Source: Burkholderiales bacterium
Lineage (GTDB): Bacteria > Pseudomonadota > Gammaproteobacteria > Burkholderiales > SG8-39
Length of the DNA: 5,297 bases
Assembly (NCBI GenBank): GCA_020846575.1
Contig: JADLDQ010000250.1
Location: 1 to 5,297, forward strand
Reading direction: 5' to 3'
This document shows positions 1 to 4,588 of this stretch, piece by piece (position 1 is the stretch's first letter; each line of letters opens with the position of its first letter). Below the pieces are notes generated by a model. That model had not been told where the DNA came from. It was given only the letters and a program-made list of their open reading frames with translations, and ran no database searches. Position numbers and translations under genes: made by a program.

Positions 1-605
1 AGGTGGCGAAAGTGCTGGTGGAACCACCCGCCGACCTGCGCGATCTGTTCCTCGCGCCCTGCTGCTCATAGGTCGTCGAGCGCCTTTCCAGCACCATCGC
101 TCCGGACATTTCGCAAGGCGAGGAGCCCGAGCTGCCGCGTTACGAGGCAAGGCGGGGCGCAGGCTCCACCGCCGAAGTCGACTTCTGGACCGGCCGCGAC
201 GTGCGCGAGGTGGCCCGCAGCCATGTCAACTGCGTGGTCGCCGACACGCGCACGTGGGAGCAGTCGGCGGCGTACAGCGTCGACACGCACCCTGTCGTCG
301 CCGCCTTGGTCAAGAATGCCGGACTGGGTTTTTCGATAGCGTATCTGCACAACGGCCAGTCCCACGAGTTCGTGCCGGATTTCCTCAGCCGGCTGGCGGG
401 TGCGCAGCGACGCTTCCTGATCCTGGAGACGAAGGGCTTCGACGAACCGGAGGAGATCAAGCGCGCCGCGGCGCTGCGCTGGGTGAACGCCGTCAACGCG
501 GGGAATTCCTTCGGGACATGGGACTTCGCGCTGGCGAAGTCGATACCGGAGGTCCGCCGCGCGCTCGATGCCGCGGGCAGCAGGTCAAGCGTTGCACCCG
601 CAAGC

Positions 606-636
606 GCCGGGCAGGAAGCCCGCATCCGGCTTTTCT
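606..636 (+). terminator. Weak candidate intrinsic terminator after the restriction-gene remnant
   Basis: GCCGG (606-610) pairs with CCGGC (626-630), and TTTTCTT follows at once. A competing inner stem, CGGGC-AGGAA-GCCCG (608-622), lies further from the T-run. Both stems are only 5 bp and the outer loop is long, so this is a weak terminator on sequence alone. The position, just after the recognisable coding sequence ends, is the main support. Confidence 0.25.
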
Positions 637-835
637 TGCGCTGCTCCCCCGCCTGCAGCGCCGCCACCCGCAACCCCGCGTACACCTGCCGCCGCAGCAC
701 GCCGTTCGGATCGCGGCGCGCCCTGTCTGGCCACCGCGGCATCGCCCGCATGCGCGCGATCCGCTCCGGGATGGTGATCACCGTGCACGCTCCGCCATTG
801 GACGCGATCGGGTTCGGAGCGAGCCGAAATGCGCA

Positions 836-844
836 TGCTATCCT
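836..844 (+). promoter_or_regulatory. Possible extended -10 for the first Bug receptor
   Basis: TGCTATCCT has the TGn extension followed by TATCCT, which matches four of six bases of the sigma-70 -10 consensus. No good -35 sits at normal spacing; the nearest, TTCGGA at 813-818, is 20 bp away. Transcription would start near 851, leaving roughly 40 nt before the start codon at 892. This is a weak assignment based only on motif and position. Confidence 0.25.
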
Positions 845-864
845 CGCATCGCTGGATCGATTCT

Positions 865-894
865 GAGATGGAGATGGTGATGGAGATGGAGATG
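865..894 (+). repeat. Five tandem GAGATG-type hexamers spanning the start of the first Bug gene
   Basis: The run is GAGATG, GAGATG, GTGATG, GAGATG, GAGATG, followed by the palindrome CACGTG (895-900). Every unit supplies an in-frame ATG for the receptor, at 868, 874, 880, 886 and 892. Several also supply a GGAG ribosome-binding core for a later ATG; for example GGAG at 882-885 lies 6 nt before the ATG at 892. Gain or loss of a unit would keep the frame and change only the number of possible starts. The third unit carries an A-to-T change. Confidence 0.85.
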
Positions 895-1878
895 CACGTG
901 CGGAATCTTCGGCGCCTCGGTGCGGGCTTTTCTCTGAGCCTGGCGCTTGCGAGCGTGCCGGCGGCGGTCCAGGGGCAGCCGTACCCCGCCAAGCCGATCC
1001 AGATGATCGTCAACAGCGCGCCCGGCGCCGGCACCGACCTGACGGCGCGTACCGTGTCGGAGCGCCTGGGCGAGCGGCTGGGAACGACGCTGGTGGTGGA
1101 TAACCGCGGCGGCGCCGCGGGCATCATCGGCGCACAGGCGGCGAAGCGCGCCGCCGCCGACGGCTACACGCTGCTGTTCACCAACGACAACATGGTGCTG
1201 ATGATCGCGCTGGGCGCCAATAAGGATGTCAACATCCTTGCCGACTTCGCACCGATCGTGCTCGCCACCACCATCGACTTCTACCTGGTGGTGAGCGGCT
1301 CGGCGCTGGCGGCGAAAACGGCGGGGGATCTCGCCCGCATCGCCAGGGCGAAGCCCGGGAGCTTGAGCTACGCCTCGCCGGGGATCGGCGCGCCGCATCA
1401 CCTCGCCATGGAACTGTTCAAGCAGCAGACCGGCACCGACATCGTGCACGTGCCCTACAAGGGCATGGGGCCGGCCATTCCCGACCTGCTCGCCGGCCGC
1501 GTGCAGGTGACCATCACCGGGTTCCCGGCGGTGTCCTCGCACATGAGTTCCGGGAAGCTGCGCATCCTGGGCGTCGCCTCGCCGGTTCGCTCCGAACAGC
1601 AGCCCGCGATACCCACGCTGGCGCAGTCGGGCGTTCCAAACGTCGAAATCCAGGGCTACAACTACCTCGTGGCGCCGCTGGCGACGCCCGCGGCCATCGT
1701 CGCGCGCCTCAACGCGGAGTTCAATGCCGTGCTGAAGATGCCCCAGGTCAGGGCGGATCTGGTCAAGCGCGGGACCAGCGCCGCAGGCGGGAGCGCCGAG
1801 GATCTGCGCCGCAAGCTGCGCGCCGAGACGGACAAGTGGACGCAGGTGGTGAAGATCGCGGGCATCAAGCCGGAGTGA
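892..1878 (+). CDS. Bug/TctC-family periplasmic solute-binding receptor
   Basis: This is an extracytoplasmic receptor of the type that serves tripartite tricarboxylate (TctABC) transporters, binding organic or aromatic acids in the periplasm. The chosen ATG gives 328 residues, normal for the family. It begins with a classic signal peptide: basic NLRR, a hydrophobic stretch at about residues 9-25 and cleavage near residue 28 before QPYPAKP. Family landmarks follow in order: PAKPIQMIV (32-40), PGAGTDLTAR (44-53), VDNRGGAAG (69-77), DGYTLL (90-95), YASPGIGAPHHLAMELFK (160-177), HVPYKG (186-191), IPTLAQSGVPN (240-250), then an AP.ATP..IVARLN stretch (261-274). ATG codons at 829, 868, 874, 880 and 886 are also in frame. 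I prefer 892 because GGAG lies 6 nt upstream and it avoids a MEMVMEMEM leader in front of the signal peptide. No TctA/TctB genes are in view, which is common for Bug genes. It converges on the aminotransferase gene. The ligand cannot be predicted. Confidence 0.92.
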   Translation: MHVRNLRRLGAGFSLSLALASVPAAVQGQPYPAKPIQMIVNSAPGAGTDLTARTVSERLGERLGTTLVVDNRGGAAGIIGAQAAKRAAADGYTLLFTNDNMVLMIALGANKDVNILADFAPIVLATTIDFYLVVSGSALAAKTAGDLARIARAKPGSLSYASPGIGAPHHLAMELFKQQTGTDIVHVPYKGMGPAIPDLLAGRVQVTITGFPAVSSHMSSGKLRILGVASPVRSEQQPAIPTLAQSGVPNVEIQGYNYLVAPLATPAAIVARLNAEFNAVLKMPQVRADLVKRGTSAAGGSAEDLRRKLRAETDKWTQVVKIAGIKPE

Positions 1879-1885
1879 TCTGGAT

Positions 1886-2078
1886 GGAGCCAGGGGCTGC
1901 TCGCCCCTTGCGCTCCCCCGACTCCAGGGAAAGCTGCGCTTTCTTGTCACGACAGGAGCGAGGGGCTGCTCGCCCCTCGCGCTCCCCGCGACTTCAGGGA
2001 AAGCTGCGCTTTCTTGTCACGACAGGAGCCAGGGGCTGCTCGCCCCGCGCGCTCCCCGCGACTTCAGGCAATGCTGCG
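1886..2078. repeat. Tandem array of ~70-bp hairpin-bearing repeats (two full copies and one partial)
   Basis: Copy A is 1886-1954 (69 bp), copy B 1955-2024 (70 bp) and partial copy C 2025 to about 2078. A and B differ at only a few bases plus one indel. Copy C matches well up to ACTTCAGG (2068) and then diverges, keeping GCTGCG (2073-2078). Each copy has a strong stem around loop TGCTC. In B it is GCGAGGGGC (1958-1966) with GCCCCTCGC (1972-1980), and GGA/TCC outside a 2-nt bulge; A and C carry mismatches in this stem. A and B also have GAAAGC-TGC-GCTTTC (1929-1943 and 1999-2013) and TGTC-AC-GACA (1945-1954 and 2015-2024). The array fills the gap between two convergent genes, beginning 7 nt after the receptor stop. 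Copy C spans the aminotransferase stop codon (2064-2066). It looks like an interspersed REP-type hairpin element that has been tandemly amplified. Confidence 0.88.
1955..1985. terminator. Strong GC hairpin in repeat copy B, possible bidirectional transcription or RNA-end barrier
   Basis: GGAGCGAGGGGC, loop TGCTC, and GCCCCTCGCGCTCC form 12 bp with one 2-nt bulge, including a perfect 9-bp GC-rich core. It lies between two convergent genes, so it could limit read-through or protect 3' ends for both transcripts. No T-run follows on either strand, so it is not a standard intrinsic terminator; function is inferred from position and symmetry. Confidence 0.35.
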
Positions 2079-3209
2079 TTGCGGCTTCGCCGCAGCCAAT
2101 ACCTCGGCAAGCGCCTCCAGGCACGCGAGGTTGTCTTCGTGTGCGCCCACCGTGATGCGCACGAAGCGCTCGAAACCCGGGTCCGGCCAGGCGTGAATCT
2201 GCACGCCGCGCTCGAGCATCGCCCCCACCGCCTGCGCGCCGGGCAGCGGCAGCCGCACCGAGACGAAGTTGCCCACGGACGCCATCGGCGCGAGGCCGAG
2301 CGCGCGAAAGCCGGCGTCGAGCTGCGCCCGCCCCGCGGCGGTCAGCGCCAGCACCCGCGCGAGGTGGTCCGCATCCTCCAGCGCCGCGAGCGCCGCCGCC
2401 TGCGCGAGGAGCGGCACGTTGAACACGCAAGTGGTCTTCTTCAGCGCCTGCGCGACCTCCTCGGCGCTGCACAGTGCGTAGCCGATGCGCATGCCGGCCA
2501 TGGCGTAGGCCTTGGAGAAGGTGCGCGCGACGATCCAGGGGCCGCGGCGCGCCGCGAGCAGGGCGAGGATGTCCGGTCCGCCCGCTGCGGCGCCGAACTC
2601 GTGGTAGGCCTCGTCCACGAACAGGAGCACGTCGTCAGGGACGCGCTGCGCGAGTCTGGCGAAGTCCGCGGCGCAGAGCATCGAACCGCTCGGGTTGTTG
2701 GGAGTGACGCAGAACGCGAGATGGGTGCGCGCATCGACCGCCGCGACGATGCGATCCACGTCGGGCATGCCGTCGGCGCGGTTCGGCGCCTCGGTGATCT
2801 CCATGCCCGCTGCCCGGACGATGGCGCGGTAGCCCCAGAAGGTGGGCACGGGCAGCACCACGCGGTCTCCGGGCGAACTGGTGAGCTGCACCGCCCCCTG
2901 GATCAGCTCCTCGCTGCCGTTGCCCCAGACGATGCGGGTCATGGGCACGCCGGTGCGGCGCGAGACGAGTTCGCCCACCGCCGGGCATTGCGCGTCCGGA
3001 TAGCGATTGATGCGCGCCAGGTTCGCCTGGATCGCCGCGATGACTTTGGGCGAGGGCGCGAACAGGCACTCGTTCAGACCCATGGGACGGATTCTGGAGG
3101 TGTCCAGACCCTGGCAGCGCAGGAACCCCTCGGTGGGCGGATCGAATTTCGGGGGCATCTCCTGCAGCACGCGGCGGATGCAGGCAAGCGGCTGGCGCTC
3201 CTCGGGCAT
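2064..3209 (-). CDS. HisC-like fold-type I PLP-dependent aminotransferase
   Basis: The 381-residue protein is a class I/II aminotransferase closest in motifs to histidinol-phosphate aminotransferase, which transfers an amino group between glutamate/2-oxoglutarate and its partner in the cytoplasm. Visible landmarks are LNECLFAPSP (45-54; LNENPFGPSP in typical HisC), RYPD (69-72), GNGSEELI (96-103), PTFWGY (122-127), TPNNPSG (169-175), DEAYHEF (199-205), FSKAYAMAGMRIGY (231-244, PLP lysine K233), FNVPLLAQAA (263-272) and RITVG (351-355, substrate-carboxylate arginine). All catalytic residues expected for fold type I are kept (N172, D199, K233, R241, R351). The start is well supported: AAGGAG on the minus strand (3223-3218) lies 8 nt before ATG. 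No histidine-biosynthesis gene is adjacent, so a true HisC role is uncertain; related enzymes act on aromatic or other amino acids. It is divergent from the second receptor operon across 91 bp. Its last codons and stop lie in or next to the repeat array. Confidence 0.95.
   Translation of the reverse strand: MPEERQPLACIRRVLQEMPPKFDPPTEGFLRCQGLDTSRIRPMGLNECLFAPSPKVIAAIQANLARINRYPDAQCPAVGELVSRRTGVPMTRIVWGNGSEELIQGAVQLTSSPGDRVVLPVPTFWGYRAIVRAAGMEITEAPNRADGMPDVDRIVAAVDARTHLAFCVTPNNPSGSMLCAADFARLAQRVPDDVLLFVDEAYHEFGAAAGGPDILALLAARRGPWIVARTFSKAYAMAGMRIGYALCSAEEVAQALKKTTCVFNVPLLAQAAALAALEDADHLARVLALTAAGRAQLDAGFRALGLAPMASVGNFVSVRLPLPGAQAVGAMLERGVQIHAWPDPGFERFVRITVGAHEDNLACLEALAEVLAAAKPQRSIA
2080..2094. 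repeat. Short perfect hairpin inside the aminotransferase 3' end
   Basis: TGCGGC (2080-2085) and GCCGCA (2089-2094) form a perfect 6-bp stem with a TTC loop. It lies within the last codons of the aminotransferase, immediately beyond repeat copy C. It may simply reflect the Ala-rich, GC-rich C-terminus. Confidence 0.35.
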
Positions 3210-3229
3210 GAACCTCGCTCCTTCGTGAT

Positions 3230-3247
3230 CCGGGGATATCGACCCGG
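3230..3247. promoter_or_regulatory. Small inverted repeat in the divergent intergenic region, possible operator
   Basis: CCGGG (3230-3234) and CCCGG (3243-3247) are inverted around an 8-nt spacer that includes GATATC. The element lies just downstream of the predicted minus-strand start and at the weak -35 position of the plus-strand promoter, where a shared regulator could act. The arms are short, no regulator gene is in view, and such matches arise by chance in GC-rich DNA. Confidence 0.2.
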
Positions 3248-3253
3248 GGCTGA

Positions 3254-3283
3254 ATTATGATCGCCCTTCGAACGCGTGAACAA
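3254..3283 (-). promoter_or_regulatory. Candidate promoter for the aminotransferase
   Basis: On the minus strand, CATAAT (3259-3254) matches five of six bases of the -10 consensus. TTGTTC (3283-3278) gives the TTG core of a -35 at 18-bp spacing. Transcription would start near 3247, leaving about 37 nt to the ATG at 3209. This -10 overlaps the plus-strand TATGAT, so the two directions may compete for polymerase. Confidence 0.35.
3256..3261 (+). promoter_or_regulatory. -10 element for the receptor/LigA/LigB operon
   Basis: TATGAT matches five of six bases of the sigma-70 -10 consensus and stands out in very GC-rich surroundings. Transcription would start near 3268, giving a leader of about 33 nt. 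That leader contains a strong AGGAGG (3286-3291) 9 nt before the ATG at 3301. The expected -35 position (about 3233-3238) is poor, so activation by a regulator is plausible. Confidence 0.45.
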
Positions 3284-3300
3284 GCAGGAGGTCACCGCCC

Positions 3301-4251
3301 ATGAGACGTCTCGTCGCCGCCGCCGCTCTCGCCATCGCTTCGATGTCGGCCACCGCGCAGTCCTGGCCGGAGAAACCGGTCCGCATGGTGGTGCCGTTCC
3401 CGCCCGCCGGTCCGCTCGACCTGGTGGCGCGGGTGTTCTCGGCCAAACTCGGCGAGCGCTTCGGCCAGCCGTTCCTGGTGGAAAACCGGACCGGTGCGAC
3501 CGGCAACATCGGCATGGACATGGTCGCGAAGTCCGCGCCCGACGGCTACACGCTGCTGTGGATCATCGACGCCATGCTGACGGTGAACCCGGTCCTGTAC
3601 AAGCAGTTCGGCGAACCGCTGCAACGGCTGCGCACGGTGGCGCTGCTCACCGAGGGCTCCACCCTGCTGGTGATCAGCGCCGCGCTGAAAGCGCGGACCG
3701 TGGCCGAATTCGTGAAACTCTCGAAGGCGAGCGACTTCTCCTACGCCTCGGCCGGCCTGGGCAGCCCCGGGCACCGCGCCATGGAGTACTTCAAGCTCGC
3801 CACCGGCGCGAAGCTGACGCACGTCCCCTACGGCGGCAACGCGGCCGCGATCCAGAGCGTGGTGGCCGGTCAGACTCAGGCTTTCATGACGCCGGTCGCC
3901 GGCGCGCTCGCCAACGTGCGCGCCGGCAGGCTGCGCGCGCTGACGGTCGCGAGCGAGCAGCGCGTCGCGGACCTGCCGGAGGTGCCCACCATGATCGAGT
4001 CCGGCTACGCGAACTTCACGATGACGCCCTGGTTCGGTCTGCTGGCGCCGGCGAAGACGCCGCAGGCGGTGGTGGACGCGCTCTACCGGGAACTCGCGCG
4101 CATCATGGCGATGGACGACGTTCGTGCGCGGCTGCGCAAGGCGGGGCTCGACCCGGTGGCGGACACCGCCGCGGCCATGAGCGCGCGCGCCGCGCGCGAC
4201 CGGGCGCTGTGGACCGAGGTGATCGAGAAGACCGGGATGAAGGTGGAGTAG
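3301..4251 (+). CDS. Bug/TctC-family periplasmic receptor, first gene of the ring-cleavage operon
   Basis: The 316-residue protein is a second, clearly diverged Bug receptor. The signal peptide is short: MRR, an Ala-rich core to about residue 16, and ATA (17-19) for cleavage before QSWPEKP. Landmarks are PEKPVRMVVPFPPAGPLDLVAR (23-44), VENRTGATGNIG (60-71), PDGYTLL (80-86), YASAGLGSPGHRAMEYFK (148-165), HVPYGGNAAAIQSVVAGQ (174-191), VPTMIESGY (228-236) and FGLLAPAKTP (245-254). It keeps the common ENR...PDGYTLL spacing and is a canonical member. The start is firm, with AGGAGG 9 nt upstream. The LigA-domain gene begins only 22 bp after its stop, so it is probably co-transcribed with the extradiol dioxygenase. 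Bug proteins are known to take up aromatic acids (for example TphC for terephthalate in Comamonas). An aromatic or related acid ligand is therefore a reasonable inference here, but no binding-site residue proves it. Confidence 0.95.
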   Translation: MRRLVAAAALAIASMSATAQSWPEKPVRMVVPFPPAGPLDLVARVFSAKLGERFGQPFLVENRTGATGNIGMDMVAKSAPDGYTLLWIIDAMLTVNPVLYKQFGEPLQRLRTVALLTEGSTLLVISAALKARTVAEFVKLSKASDFSYASAGLGSPGHRAMEYFKLATGAKLTHVPYGGNAAAIQSVVAGQTQAFMTPVAGALANVRAGRLRALTVASEQRVADLPEVPTMIESGYANFTMTPWFGLLAPAKTPQAVVDALYRELARIMAMDDVRARLRKAGLDPVADTAAAMSARAARDRALWTEVIEKTGMKVE

Positions 4252-4273
4252 GACTGCGGCCGGCGCGACGCCG

Positions 4274-4588
4274 ATGAGCCTGTATTACGTTCAGAAGCTG
4301 ATCTACAACCTGAACCGCGACCCGTGGGTGCGCGGGCGCTTCGAGACGGATCGCGAGGCGCTCTTGCGGGAGTACCCGATGAGCGCGGAGGAGCGCCGCG
4401 CGCTGCTCGAGAACGACATCGGCCTGCTCTACGTGATGGGCGTCAACGGGCAGCTCCTGATGCACTACGCGGCGATGGCGGGGCTCGCCTGGAAGGACTA
4501 CATCCAGGCGATGCGCGACGGCGTGACGCGGCACGGCCCGGTGCGCGCGGGCCTCTACCGCATGACCGACGGCAGGGGGGCGGTCTGA
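4274..4588 (+). CDS. LigA-domain small (alpha) subunit of an extradiol ring-cleavage dioxygenase
   Basis: The 104-residue protein matches the LigA domain found in the alpha subunit of protocatechuate 4,5-dioxygenase and relatives. Diagnostic segments are YYVQKLIYNLNRDP (4-17), GRFETDREALLREYPMS (21-37), DIGLLYVMGVNGQLLMHYAA (48-67) and WKDYIQAMRDG (73-83). This subunit has no metal site; in LigAB it caps the active site of the catalytic subunit. It is shorter than Sphingobium LigA (about 139 residues) and is essentially the domain alone. It sits 22 bp after the receptor stop and overlaps the next gene by one base (TGATG), which suggests coupled translation. No clear Shine-Dalgarno precedes its ATG and there is no other in-frame start nearby, so translation may depend on the upstream gene. 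Substrate cannot be read from this subunit. Confidence 0.93.
   Translation: MSLYYVQKLIYNLNRDPWVRGRFETDREALLREYPMSAEERRALLENDIGLLYVMGVNGQLLMHYAAMAGLAWKDYIQAMRDGVTRHGPVRAGLYRMTDGRGAV

Larger units (their letters stand above)
3..866 (+). pseudogene. 3' part of a type III Res-like restriction helicase/nuclease gene, interrupted by an amber codon
   Basis: The frame starting at base 3 reads as the C-terminal nuclease region of DEAD/DEAH-box restriction enzymes related to type III Res subunits, which translocate on DNA and cut it. Family-like segments follow one another: VVERLSSTIAPD just after base 71, STAEVDFWTGRDVREV, WEQSAAYSVDTHP, KNAGLGFSIAYLHNGQ, then VPDF and LILETKGFD. The last two form a PD-(D/E)xK nuclease motif (Asp codon 378, Glu 426, Lys 432), and all three residues are kept. 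An in-frame TAG at 69-71 splits the reading, and family-like sequence seems to continue on both sides; a tryptophan (TGG) would fit that position. Recognisable similarity fades near base 585 (EVRRALDAAG). The frame then runs through Cys/Arg-rich, non-family sequence to TGA at 864-866, so the native stop may also be lost. The 5' end is outside the window, so helicase motifs and the methyltransferase partner cannot be judged. A sequencing error at 69-71 would restore a normal gene end. The restriction-enzyme assignment is from memory of the family. Confidence 0.68.
586..891. other. Region without a convincing gene, upstream of the first receptor
   Basis: About 300 bp lie between the last family-like residue of the restriction-gene remnant and the chosen start of the first Bug receptor. 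The plus frame stays open to 866, but its translation is rich in Cys, Arg and Ser and looks non-coding. On the minus strand a GTG at 781-779, preceded by GGAG, opens a frame whose first ~55 residues look more protein-like. I do not recognise it, and it then runs antisense through the nuclease remnant, so it is not called. The region also holds a weak hairpin plus T-run near 606-636, a possible extended -10 at 836-844 and the start of a hexamer repeat at 865. Confidence 0.5.

Noticed and set aside
829..891. Earlier in-frame start (829) for the first Bug receptor
   Set aside because: No ribosome-binding site precedes it, and it would put a 21-residue non-signal leader containing the hexamer repeat before an otherwise normal signal peptide.
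838..1950. Long minus-strand frame opposite the first Bug receptor
   Set aside because: It lacks recognisable motifs and is rich in Arg, Gly and His. The plus strand carries an ordered set of Bug motifs and a signal peptide.
1886..2078. Possible CRISPR array
   Set aside because: The ~70-bp units abut with no unique spacers between them, there are fewer than three full copies, and no Cas-like gene is in view.
1836..3260. Long open plus-strand frame across the repeat array and antisense to the aminotransferase
   Set aside because: Its translation is Arg/His/Ala-rich without family motifs, while the opposite strand encodes a complete aminotransferase with all catalytic residues and a good ribosome-binding site. 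Long antisense frames are expected at this GC content.
3276..4277. Long plus-strand frame overlapping the second Bug receptor in another phase
   Set aside because: The translation is Arg/Gly-rich low complexity, whereas the frame from 3301 has a strong ribosome-binding site, a signal peptide and full family motifs.
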